From assembly GCA_036656795.1 (NCBI GenBank), contig JAVXHR010000006.1:41431-105430 (forward strand): DNA of 64,000 bases, written 5' to 3'. The DNA comes from CAUPWF01 sp036656795 (lineage in GTDB: Bacteria; Bacillota; Clostridia; Lachnospirales; Lachnospiraceae). The notes under the pieces are model-generated. The model was not told the origin of the DNA. It saw nothing but the letters and a program-made list of their open reading frames with translations, and ran no database searches. Positions within the stretch are counted from its first letter, which is position 1; every line of letters starts with the position of its first letter. This document shows, piece after piece, positions 44,237 through 53,340 of the stretch. The translations under genes and the position numbers were made by a program.

Positions 44237-45891
44237 ATTCAAAACCAAAAAAAATTGTATTGTACAATACACATTTAGGCAATCTAATTGCTTTTGGAAA
44301 TCAAGCATTGGACAAGCTACAGTATGTCTTTTCATACTTTAAAAAGCGTGAAGATATTGTATTACTGTGGCGTCCTCATCCTTTAAGCGAAGAGACATTA
44401 AATGCAATGAATCCGGAATTTTTAGTGGCGTATCGTGAATTAGAAAGACAATATAAGGAAGAACAGATAGGTATCTTTGATGATTCAGCAGATTTGCATA
44501 GAGCATTAACTATAGCAGATGCATATATTGGTGATTACAGCTCATTGTTACCAATGTTTTCTATTTGCAACAAACCTGCGATGATTTTAGACGTTCATAT
44601 ATGTAAGAATGATTATTATAAAGAGTTGAATCAAAAAACGAATTACATGGGAACACACTCGTTAGTTTCTATAGACAATATTACATATGCATTTTCATGC
44701 AGTATGAATGGATTGTTCCAAGTGGATTTTGATAAGGAGAATATGCAATATATAGGTTCTGTCCCAGGTGAAAAAACATATGAAATCAATTTATACAGCT
44801 CTATGGTAGCGTACCATGATAAACTGGTGTTAGTTCCATTATGTGCAAAAACAATAGCGGTCTATGATACTAAAAGTAAAGTATTCAGTACGTATCACAT
44901 CCCCAAGATGATAAAATATAACATGAATTACAGTAAGCAAGAATTATTATTTTCAACAGGAATTCAATATAAAGAATCCATATATTTATTACCATGTTAT
45001 TATGATGGAGTTTTAAAATTTGACGTTGAGACAGGAGAGGCAACAAAATATACCGAATGCATAAAACAGTTGAGAGTGCTACGAGGAAAAACAAAGATTA
45101 ATCAATTATTTCGAAAAGATATGATTATAGTCGATTCTACGTTTTATGTTGTATCTTACTACTCTGATATTATTATGAGCTACGATATGGATACACAGGA
45201 ATTCCAGTTGCATTCACTGGAACAGGGAAAGTATAAATATAATCATATGTGTTATGATGGAGAAGATTTTTGGATTGTTAGCAGTGATATTGCTCGGATA
45301 CTAAGATGGAATATAAAAACAGGACAAAAGACAGTATATGATGATTTCCCGCTAGAATTACCGCTGCAAAATGAGAGTGATTTTGAAGATATCGTATATT
45401 ATGGAGGGGACATATGGCTGATTCCTTCAAAGAATAATTGTGTAGTTCGATTAGAACGGACAACAGGGAAGATGGACATTATAAAGCAATTGGTATTTAC
45501 GAAACAGCCAAGTACGAAACCTCCTATCTATTGGGAAAAATGTTGGTATATTACACATGATAGTAAATATCTGTATCTACTTTCGAGTGATGAGCATGAA
45601 TTGTTACGGTATAACGCCTCTTCTGATGAGGTAACAACCTTTAAATTTGAAATTCCATGGGATATTATTGAGACACAAATAGATGAAAAGGTTGATCAAT
45701 ATAATATTCAGGATGATAAAATTTATCAGGAATTTATTCACCCTTCTCTTCATGATTTCGTGGAAGATATTATGATGGAAGACGCGAAATCCAATGACAA
45801 AAATAAGTCATATGATAAAATATTTGTAAATTCAAAGGGGAATTGTGGAGATGCAATTTTTCAGACCATAATGAAGAAAATATGTATATAA
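44233..45891 (+). CDS. C-terminal half of the split GT-B protein fused to a beta-propeller-like domain
   Basis: This 552-residue protein begins abruptly as the second half of a CDP-glycerol-transferase-like GT-B fold: PKKIVLYNTHLGNLIAFGN, FKKREDIVLLWRPHPLSEETLNAM, ADAYIGDYSSLLPMFSICNKPAM. The N-terminal half is the gene at 23512. From about residue 135 to 490 it has repeated beta-strand units with aromatic residues (for example YDGVLKFDVETGEATKY, WNIKTGQKTVYDDF) typical of a beta-propeller. AGAGGAGAAC gives it its own ribosome site, so it is translated separately. Confidence 0.75.
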   Translation: MNSKPKKIVLYNTHLGNLIAFGNQALDKLQYVFSYFKKREDIVLLWRPHPLSEETLNAMNPEFLVAYRELERQYKEEQIGIFDDSADLHRALTIADAYIGDYSSLLPMFSICNKPAMILDVHICKNDYYKELNQKTNYMGTHSLVSIDNITYAFSCSMNGLFQVDFDKENMQYIGSVPGEKTYEINLYSSMVAYHDKLVLVPLCAKTIAVYDTKSKVFSTYHIPKMIKYNMNYSKQELLFSTGIQYKESIYLLPCYYDGVLKFDVETGEATKYTECIKQLRVLRGKTKINQLFRKDMIIVDSTFYVVSYYSDIIMSYDMDTQEFQLHSLEQGKYKYNHMCYDGEDFWIVSSDIARILRWNIKTGQKTVYDDFPLELPLQNESDFEDIVYYGGDIWLIPSKNNCVVRLERTTGKMDIIKQLVFTKQPSTKPPIYWEKCWYITHDSKYLYLLSSDEHELLRYNASSDEVTTFKFEIPWDIIETQIDEKVDQYNIQDDKIYQEFIHPSLHDFVEDIMMEDAKSNDKNKSYDKIFVNSKGNCGDAIFQTIMKKICI

Positions 45892-45932
45892 GTGTGAATG
45901 GAGAACGGAATTAGTAAAAGAGAGGCCAAACA

Positions 45933-47756
45933 ATGACGAAGTTGGATGATAAACTGGAAGAAATTATTGATAAATATTCGATTTATAATTGCTATCCGGA
46001 TTATAGAAATCAAAGAGAAACAGAATGTCTATTATATGAATTGTTTGAGAAATTAGAGGAGAGTGGACTTGCATTTCGCGGGGGCGGGTATCACCTTTTT
46101 AAACTTCTTAAATTTACTGAGAAAAGAGAAGGGCCAATTTATATAGTGGATAAAAATTCAACACTGGTGTTTGAAGATAAAAAACTTCAGTTGATATCTA
46201 TTGATGATATTCAAAGGTATAATATTTCTACAATTGTAATAGCCTCATATCAATATCGGGAAGAAATGGAAATAGAACTTTATAATTTGAAATTAGAAGG
46301 TGTTAAAATTATTAATATTTATGCATATTTGGAGCAAAATGGAATACAGTTATCAACAGAATTTTATAACGTTCATCGGATTGGATATGAAGAAATTTTT
46401 CTCCACAAAAAAAGATATGAATATAGTACACAAGAAAGTGACAAAGAATTTTATCTTAGAAAAATAATTGCAGATTATGTGAGTATTAAGGATTTCCTGA
46501 ATTTAGAAAAATCAATTAAAATATATCAATCAAAAAAATATAGTGAACACGATAGGTATACTTATTTTTGGAATGAAGTAAAAGCGATGTTAGATGAAGC
46601 AAAACAATGTATTCAATCAAAGACGCACAAAAATATTATTATAAATTGGGTAGATGGACTTGGAGAAAAGCAAGTGCAAGATATGCCATTTTTATCGGAA
46701 CTTTTGACAAAAGGACTTTGGTTTCAAAATGCATATACGGTTATGCCATGGACTAGAATGACATTGGCAACGATGATGACACATCAATATGTTATAGAAG
46801 ATGCTGTGTGGAAGATAGATGAAATCAATGAAGATAATGCGGTAGTATTACAATATTTAGAACAACAAGGATATCGCTTTATATATATTGGGGTAGATAA
46901 ATATAAAAAAGAAGGATTTTTTAGCGAAAAACACACACCTAGAATACATACTTATGATTATGAATGTTCAACGAGATATCAATGGGTTTTATTAAATGAA
47001 TTATGTACTCAAATGCAAAAGAGTGTCTATATTGTGCATAATGTAATAGAAACCCATGATCCTTTCATAGGTGGGGAAGCAACACAAATGAAAACGGGTG
47101 TATATGATACATATAATTTCAACGCCACCAGTGTACAACCAATGGAAAGTCGAACATATATTGATTCTCAGTTAAAATACTATGCACAATATTTAAATGA
47201 AGATGATGACAGAATTTATCTAAGTGATCATGGAATGTTTAATTTGAATCCAACTTCGGATGATAAATTACATATTTTCATGTTGGTTTTAGGGAAAGAC
47301 ATTTTACCAAAGCAATACAGTGAATTATATAGTTGCGTAAATTTTATATATTTAATAAAATATTTAGTGAGCAGAGATGAAGCATATTTACAAAACTGTT
47401 TCAGCGATTATATTAAAATTCAAATTTTGGACATATATGCCAGTGAATCTATTCATAATTATATGAAATTATGCGACACACGGAAAGATATATATATATT
47501 GAAAAATATGTTACAGTCCCAGGGAATACGCGGTAAATTGGATAAATATATCAAATATGCATATGGAGAAGAACGTTATTATATACTGCCCGACGAAAAA
47601 ACAAATTTGATAGATAAAGAGGAATATCAAGATAGAATAGAATTCTTGAGAAACAAAATTGCTAATGATAAATGGATTCCTTTATTAGGAAAATTCGAGA
47701 ATGCTCGAACCATATATAATAAGTTGGAAATACAAATGCAAGAAATACAAGATTAA
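45933..47756 (+). CDS. Cytosolic alkaline-phosphatase/sulfatase-fold protein, first paralogue
   Basis: This 607-residue protein has a divergent Rossmann-type N-terminus (GGGYHLFKLLKF, IVDKNST) and, from about residue 230, an alkaline-phosphatase-superfamily core: IIINWVDGLGEKQ, AYTVMPWTRMTLATMM (nucleophile Thr region), NVIETHDPFIGG and LSDHGMF with D432-H433. No signal peptide or membrane segment is seen, unlike LtaS or EptA. It may transfer or hydrolyse a phospho- or phosphono-group on a glycan precursor in the cytoplasm; this is inference from fold and neighbours. Confidence 0.7.
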   Translation: MTKLDDKLEEIIDKYSIYNCYPDYRNQRETECLLYELFEKLEESGLAFRGGGYHLFKLLKFTEKREGPIYIVDKNSTLVFEDKKLQLISIDDIQRYNISTIVIASYQYREEMEIELYNLKLEGVKIINIYAYLEQNGIQLSTEFYNVHRIGYEEIFLHKKRYEYSTQESDKEFYLRKIIADYVSIKDFLNLEKSIKIYQSKKYSEHDRYTYFWNEVKAMLDEAKQCIQSKTHKNIIINWVDGLGEKQVQDMPFLSELLTKGLWFQNAYTVMPWTRMTLATMMTHQYVIEDAVWKIDEINEDNAVVLQYLEQQGYRFIYIGVDKYKKEGFFSEKHTPRIHTYDYECSTRYQWVLLNELCTQMQKSVYIVHNVIETHDPFIGGEATQMKTGVYDTYNFNATSVQPMESRTYIDSQLKYYAQYLNEDDDRIYLSDHGMFNLNPTSDDKLHIFMLVLGKDILPKQYSELYSCVNFIYLIKYLVSRDEAYLQNCFSDYIKIQILDIYASESIHNYMKLCDTRKDIYILKNMLQSQGIRGKLDKYIKYAYGEERYYILPDEKTNLIDKEEYQDRIEFLRNKIANDKWIPLLGKFENARTIYNKLEIQMQEIQD

Positions 47757-47785
47757 ATATTAAAACAAAGTATGGAGGTAATAAA

Positions 47786-49552
47786 GTGGGTTTTGAACAA
47801 CAGTTAAAAAAAATAATTAACAACTACAAATTAGAGAGACATGATTTATTGAAACCCAGAATTGCAAAGTATATATTGGGACTTGTTGAAGAACAATTAG
47901 ATGGAACTGATAAAAACTTGGTGGTGCGTGGAGTCCCGGCATATGCGATGGAAGAGGTTTATCGTTTACTTAGTCAAAAGGCCCATGTGGTAGCCTTTTT
48001 AAATCAACAATCAGAGAAAAAAACAATCACAATAGACGGTACCATTATCCCGATTATTCCCCCAGACAAAACCCCTGAATTAAAGTTTGATGGTTATCTG
48101 ATATTTTCATATAATTATGCAAGCGTTATATTACAAGAAGTAATAGAATCTAATGTTTGTCATCTTCAAATACCTATTATTAATCTGTATGATGACATGA
48201 ATTTAAAATATGGATTTTATTGTAACAAATCTTATTTTGAATACACAGACGAAATTGATTATTCTCATCAAGCAATGACAGAAGCTATGATACAATTAGA
48301 ACAGGCACAAGATAATGTGGAAAAAGAAACATGTTTTTGGGAGCTCCTTAGTGTTTGTCTTGCGCATAGAGATTTTCATATGTTTTTTAAGTTTATAAAT
48401 GAAAATGAAGTACCTGGAATAGAAGAAGAATTAGAAAATCTGACACAAGAAATTCAAACATTGCTTTCAGATATTAGAGAGACTATTAGTAGACGAAAAT
48501 ACAAATATAAAGATATTATTATACATTGGATAGATCAAGTACCATATAATGAATTAGAGCTGCTGCCAAAATTAAAATCAAAGATTAGTAAAGAATGGAT
48601 GTTTAATAATGCATTTACCGTAACACCATATACAACCCCTACAATTAACACCATATTCTGGAAAGAATTAAGAGGAATTACATATGAAGACACGAAATAT
48701 GTAGAAAGGAACTGGAAAGAAAGTCCATTGGGAGTGTATCTAACTAAGTTAGGGTATTACATGGAAGATATAGGCGGAATGGAAAAAAGAGTAAAGACAG
48801 GAGAAAAATATTGCAAGGATCATATAGAATATTCTATATGTGCAACAGCGTGTTATTGGGAGTCATTAGTACAGTTAACTTGTATAAATCAACCATTATT
48901 TATGATAGTACATACAATGTGTGAAACCCATGATCCGTACCTGAGTCCGGGATTGCAACAGATTACACCGGTGTATAGTTTTAATAATACTTATGATAAT
49001 GTTTATGAACAACTAAAGATATCGTATGGATATCTGGATGACGAAGTTGAATTTTATTCAGATATAATAGGTAAGGATAATATTAGTATCTATATGAGTG
49101 ACCATGGAAAATGGGAAGATACAAGTCTGCGACGGTTTTATGAAAAGGCAAATCATACTTTTTTGGCTGTTACCAATATAGGGATTCACACATTTGAGAA
49201 AAAGATATTCAGTTATTTTCAGTTTCATGAGTTGATACAGTATCTTATTGAGAGGACAAACGAAACATATATAGCAATGTGGAAAGGTTGTGCATTCTTG
49301 TGTGATACTGCAATATACGGAGTGGATATCAAATATAGGCTAGAGCAACAGGGTTTGTCAAATAGCGAATTGTTTCAATCCTATAGTGGAATCCGTGATG
49401 ATAATGGCAAATATATTCTGATGCAAGATGGCTGTGAACATTACTTTGTAATGTCGAATGATGGGCAGGACGAAATAGATAATCCAAAGTGGCAAGAGGA
49501 TATCTGCAAACTAAAGAATAAGTATATTGAATTTAGAAAAGAAGTCAAATAA
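47786..49552 (+). CDS. Cytosolic alkaline-phosphatase/sulfatase-fold protein, second paralogue
   Basis: This 588-residue protein parallels the previous gene: a divergent Rossmann-like N-terminus (LVVRGVPAYAMEEVYRLL), then IIIHWIDQVPYNELE, NAFTVTPYTTPTINTIF, VHTMCETHDPYLSP and MSDHGKWED with D439-H440. It starts at GTG after ATGGAGGTAATAA. No membrane segment. The pair directly precedes the phosphonate genes, which suggests work on the phosphonate or phosphate group. Confidence 0.7.
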   Translation: MGFEQQLKKIINNYKLERHDLLKPRIAKYILGLVEEQLDGTDKNLVVRGVPAYAMEEVYRLLSQKAHVVAFLNQQSEKKTITIDGTIIPIIPPDKTPELKFDGYLIFSYNYASVILQEVIESNVCHLQIPIINLYDDMNLKYGFYCNKSYFEYTDEIDYSHQAMTEAMIQLEQAQDNVEKETCFWELLSVCLAHRDFHMFFKFINENEVPGIEEELENLTQEIQTLLSDIRETISRRKYKYKDIIIHWIDQVPYNELELLPKLKSKISKEWMFNNAFTVTPYTTPTINTIFWKELRGITYEDTKYVERNWKESPLGVYLTKLGYYMEDIGGMEKRVKTGEKYCKDHIEYSICATACYWESLVQLTCINQPLFMIVHTMCETHDPYLSPGLQQITPVYSFNNTYDNVYEQLKISYGYLDDEVEFYSDIIGKDNISIYMSDHGKWEDTSLRRFYEKANHTFLAVTNIGIHTFEKKIFSYFQFHELIQYLIERTNETYIAMWKGCAFLCDTAIYGVDIKYRLEQQGLSNSELFQSYSGIRDDNGKYILMQDGCEHYFVMSNDGQDEIDNPKWQEDICKLKNKYIEFRKEVK

Positions 49553-49567
49553 CGGAGGATTATTTAG

Positions 49568-51418
49568 ATGAAAGCAATAATTTTGAACTCGGGTCGGGGT
49601 AAAAGATTAGGAGAATTAACAAGTAAGCATCCTAAATGTATGACTCAAATTTTTTCATCCGAAACAATCATAAGTCACCAATTAAAACTGTTGAAAAATA
49701 ATGGGATTCAAGATGTCGTTATAACTACGGGACCATTTGAAGAGGAATTTGTTCATTACTGTGAATCCTTGAAGTTGGGGCTAAATATTACATATGTACA
49801 TAATCCGGACTATGATAGAACGAACTATATTTATTCTATTTATTTGGCAAGAGAATATCTAACGAATAATAGAGTGATACTTATTCATGGAGATTTAGTG
49901 TTTGAAGAAAGTGTTTTACAAGATGTGTTACAATGTAAAGATAGTTGCTTGGTTGTAAGTTCTACAACCAAATTGCCGGAGAAGGACTTTAAAGCAGTAT
50001 ACAAATCTGTGGGAACATCAGTGGAAGTGTCTCGAGTAGGGATAGAATTTTTTGAAAATGCAGTGGCAGCACAACCTTTTTATAATCTTTGTAAGGAAGA
50101 TTGGAATATATGGAAAGACAGGATAGAGAGATATTGTGAAATGGGAAAAACATCTTGTTATGCTGAAAATGCGTTAAATGAAGTGAGTGAGCGATGTCAC
50201 ATAGTAGCTATGGACATAAAGGATAGACTATGTGATGAGATAGATACTGTAGAAGATTTAGATAGAGTCAAACAGAAATTCTATATATATGCTTTAGAAA
50301 AAAACAGAAAGGATAACGCACAAATTGTCTATGAAAGTAAGGGCGATTTAAAAAAAATAGCACAGATTCTTAATGAAAATCAATCAAAAAGACCATTTGT
50401 TGTATGTGGACATTTTTTTGAAAATAGTAGTTTTACTATGGAATTAAAAAAACTGCCATTTGAATTTGTTTTTTTTAGTGATTTCACGCCTAATCCCACA
50501 TATTCAGCGGTCATTGATGGAGTAGAACTTTTTGAAAAATCACAATGTGATTTTCTGATTGCTATTGGTGGTGGAAGCACAATTGATGTTGCAAAGTCCA
50601 TTAAATATTATGGAAATGCAACATCAGACGGAGCATCTATGTTACCATTAGATTATGTACCATTATCCGTACCGCTTTTAGTTGTTCCAACTACGGCGGG
50701 AAGTGGGAGTGAAGCAACCAAATACGCAGTTATATATGACCGAGATGAAAAAAAATCAATTACAAGTCATGCGCTTATTCCCAATTATGTAATCCTAGAT
50801 TCTGATTTTTTAATACAGTTACCAGCATATCAAAAAAAATCAACATTGCTAGATGCGTTTTGCCAAGCAATTGAATCTTATTGGTCTATACATTCAACAA
50901 TACAAAGTAAAATTTATGCAAGGAAGGCAATGGAAGAGATTCTCAGATATAGAGAATCATATTTAGAGAATCACAATGATGCAAGTGAAAAGATGTTGAT
51001 GGCGTCATATTATTCAGGGAAAGCAATTAATATCACACAAACAACTGCAGCACATGCGATGAGTTATAAATTAACATCATTATATAAAATTCCACATGGA
51101 CATGCAGTAGCAGTTTGTTTACCAAGTGTATGGGAATACATGATAAAGCATCTTGATGAATGTATTGATGTTCGGGGAACCACATATTTAGAGCATACGT
51201 TTGGAGAGTTGGCATCAATTATGAATTGTAATTCACCAATGAAAGCGGTGGAAGCATTTAGAAAATTGCTAATAGAAATGGAAATATATAGTCCAAGGAT
51301 AAAAACGAGTAATCAATTAGATGTGTTAGTAGATTCAGTAAATGAAACAAGACTAAATAATAATCCCATTAAATTGAATAAAGAAATCATTCGAGAATTA
51401 TATACGGAGATTTTATAA
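49568..51418 (+). CDS. MobA/LicC-like nucleotidyltransferase fused to iron-alcohol-dehydrogenase-like phosphonoacetaldehyde reductase
   Basis: Residues 1-240 of 616 form a nucleotidyltransferase (AIILNSGRGKRLGEL, HPKCM, VILIHGDLVFEE). Residues about 250-616 form a group-III alcohol dehydrogenase: IGGGSTIDVAKSIKYYG, VVPTTAGSGSEATKYAV, AHAMSYK and PHGHAVAVCLP. Metal ligands appear as D429, H496 and H510, but the usual second ligand His is Q433 (DAFCQAIE). With PEP mutase and decarboxylase alongside, I infer reduction of phosphonoacetaldehyde to 2-hydroxyethylphosphonate and CTP activation by the fused domain, analogous to PntC-transaminase fusions. Confidence 0.82.
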   Translation: MKAIILNSGRGKRLGELTSKHPKCMTQIFSSETIISHQLKLLKNNGIQDVVITTGPFEEEFVHYCESLKLGLNITYVHNPDYDRTNYIYSIYLAREYLTNNRVILIHGDLVFEESVLQDVLQCKDSCLVVSSTTKLPEKDFKAVYKSVGTSVEVSRVGIEFFENAVAAQPFYNLCKEDWNIWKDRIERYCEMGKTSCYAENALNEVSERCHIVAMDIKDRLCDEIDTVEDLDRVKQKFYIYALEKNRKDNAQIVYESKGDLKKIAQILNENQSKRPFVVCGHFFENSSFTMELKKLPFEFVFFSDFTPNPTYSAVIDGVELFEKSQCDFLIAIGGGSTIDVAKSIKYYGNATSDGASMLPLDYVPLSVPLLVVPTTAGSGSEATKYAVIYDRDEKKSITSHALIPNYVILDSDFLIQLPAYQKKSTLLDAFCQAIESYWSIHSTIQSKIYARKAMEEILRYRESYLENHNDASEKMLMASYYSGKAINITQTTAAHAMSYKLTSLYKIPHGHAVAVCLPSVWEYMIKHLDECIDVRGTTYLEHTFGELASIMNCNSPMKAVEAFRKLLIEMEIYSPRIKTSNQLDVLVDSVNETRLNNNPIKLNKEIIRELYTEIL

Positions 51419-51477
51419 GGATACTAAGAAAGGAATGTATGACTGCGATTATTAGAAAGATCATACAATAAAAAAAG

Positions 51478-51996
51478 ATGGAAAAGGGAACAGTATATTG
51501 GATAACAGGACTTTCAGGAGCAGGAAAGACAACCATAGGAACCTTGTTATTTGATTATCTAAAAAACAAAAAAGATAATGTAGTCATGTTAGATGGTGAT
51601 ATTATGCGAAAAATCAATCCCAATAATGATTATACAATAGAGGGACGAGATAGGGCATCATACACGAACTTACGATTGTGTCAATTTTTGTCAGATCAGA
51701 ACATTGATGTAGTAGCATGTTTTATTGGTATGTATGATAGGTATAGAGATTGGAACCGAGAAAACATAGAAAACTATATGGAAATATATTTGAAGGTTTC
51801 GATGGAGGACTTAATAAAACGAGATGCAAAAGGACTCTATAAAAAAGCAATCAACAAGGAAATACAAAATGTATATGGAATAGACTTAGCATATGAAGAA
51901 CCTAAAAATGCAGATATTGTAATAGAAAATGATGGGCATATGACACCAGAAGAAATACTTCATCAAATAATTGAGAAATGTTGCTTATGTAATTAG
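51478..51996 (+). CDS. APS-kinase-like P-loop kinase
   Basis: This 172-residue protein has TVYWITGLSGAGKTTIG with the P-loop at residues 11-19, VMLDGDIMRKINP and IEGRDRASYTNL, matching CysC-type adenylylsulfate kinases. No sulfate assimilation gene is present, so it probably phosphorylates a different small alcohol or nucleotide in the glycan/phosphonate route (inference). Its ATG has only a weak ribosome site; a 10-residue in-frame mini-ORF with a good site (AAGGAATGT, ATG 51439) ends at TAA 51469, three codons before. Confidence 0.82.
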   Translation: MEKGTVYWITGLSGAGKTTIGTLLFDYLKNKKDNVVMLDGDIMRKINPNNDYTIEGRDRASYTNLRLCQFLSDQNIDVVACFIGMYDRYRDWNRENIENYMEIYLKVSMEDLIKRDAKGLYKKAINKEIQNVYGIDLAYEEPKNADIVIENDGHMTPEEILHQIIEKCCLCN

Positions 51997-52016
51997 ATTC
52001 GCTAGGAGAACACACT

Positions 52017-53321
52017 ATGGAAAAAAAAGTTTATATAGCATTTGCAGTAGATATTATACATCAAGGACATATTCATTTAATTAAAGAAGCTGCAAAATTA
52101 GGAAAATTAACAGTGGGATTATTGCCTGATGAAGCAATTGCAGGATATAAACGATATCCAATTCTTGGATTAGAAGCAAGAAAAGAAATCATTGCCAATA
52201 TTAAAGGTGTAGATGAAGTTGTTATTCAAGAAGGGATTGACTATGAAGCTAATTTGGAAAAATTAAAACCGGATTATGTAGTACATGGCGATGATTGGAA
52301 AACGAATTTTCAAAAGTTGAATCGTGAAAAAGTAATTTCAGTTTTAAAGCGATGGGGTGGAACATTAGTAGAAATTCCTTATTCGCAAGGAAATGGGATA
52401 GAACAAATAGAAGAATCACTAAAAATTAAAAGTGGCATGCCGGAATTTCGAAGAGGAAAATTAAAAAAATTACTTAGGGAAAAACCAATGTTGAGAGTAT
52501 TAGAAGTTCATAATGGATTAAGTGGATTGATTGTGGAAAATACTAAAATTATAAATGAAGATTTAATTGTTCATAGTTTTGATGCTATGTGGTTATCTAG
52601 CTTAACAGATAGTACAGCAAAGGGAAAACCAGATATTGAATTAGTAGATATGACATCAAGGATACATACGATTAATGAAATTTTAGAAGTTACAACAAAA
52701 CCAATTATCTTAGATGGGGATACAGGTGGATTGATAGAACATTTTGTGTATAATGTCAAAACAGTAGAGCGTATGGGAATATCGGCAATTATTATTGAAG
52801 ATAAGATAGGGCTTAAGAAAAATTCACTTTGGGGAACAGAAGTTGAACAAACACAAGATTCAGTAGAATCTTTTAGTGAAAAAATCCGTAGAGGTTGTAA
52901 TGCACGATTGACTTCAGATTTTATGATTATAGCAAGAATAGAATCTCTTATTCTGAAAAAAGGGATTAAGGACGCAATACATCGGGCAAAAGCCTATATT
53001 GATGCAGGAGCTGATGGAATTATGATTCATAGTAGAGAAAATACACCTACTGAAATTTTTGAGTTTTGTAATCAGTATAATCAGTTTGAAAAGAGAGTGC
53101 CACTCGTTGTTGTACCAACGGCGTATAATCAAGTATATGAAGAAGAATTGCAAGAACATGGAGTTAATATTACAATCTATGCAAATCAGTTGATTCGAAG
53201 TGAAGTAAAAGCTATGACAGAAACATCGAATAGCATTTTAATAAACCATAGAGCCTATGAAGCAGAAAAGAATTGTATTTCTATCAAAGAAACACTGGCA
53301 CTGATACCGGAAAATAAGTAG
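52017..53321 (+). CDS. aepX: Phosphoenolpyruvate mutase with N-terminal cytidylyltransferase domain
   Basis: Residues 1-130 of 434 are a PF01467-type cytidylyltransferase with HxGH at 15-18 (HQGHIHL) and VVHGDDWKTNF. Residues about 150-434 are PEP mutase: VLEVHNGLSGLIVE, FDAMWLSSLTDSTAKGKPD, DGDTGG at 233-238 and the diagnostic EDKX5NS (EDKIGLKKNS) at 261-270. It makes the C-P bond of phosphonopyruvate, the committing step of phosphonate synthesis. The N-terminal domain may activate a phosphonate or polyol phosphate. Confidence 0.94.
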   Translation: MEKKVYIAFAVDIIHQGHIHLIKEAAKLGKLTVGLLPDEAIAGYKRYPILGLEARKEIIANIKGVDEVVIQEGIDYEANLEKLKPDYVVHGDDWKTNFQKLNREKVISVLKRWGGTLVEIPYSQGNGIEQIEESLKIKSGMPEFRRGKLKKLLREKPMLRVLEVHNGLSGLIVENTKIINEDLIVHSFDAMWLSSLTDSTAKGKPDIELVDMTSRIHTINEILEVTTKPIILDGDTGGLIEHFVYNVKTVERMGISAIIIEDKIGLKKNSLWGTEVEQTQDSVESFSEKIRRGCNARLTSDFMIIARIESLILKKGIKDAIHRAKAYIDAGADGIMIHSRENTPTEIFEFCNQYNQFEKRVPLVVVPTAYNQVYEEELQEHGVNITIYANQLIRSEVKAMTETSNSILINHRAYEAEKNCISIKETLALIPENK

Positions 53322-53340
53322 GGAAAAGAAAGGAAAAATC

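Noticed and set aside
51478..51996. Sulfate assimilation gene
   Set aside because: APS-kinase-like, but no ATP sulfurylase or PAPS reductase is present; context is glycan/phosphonate.
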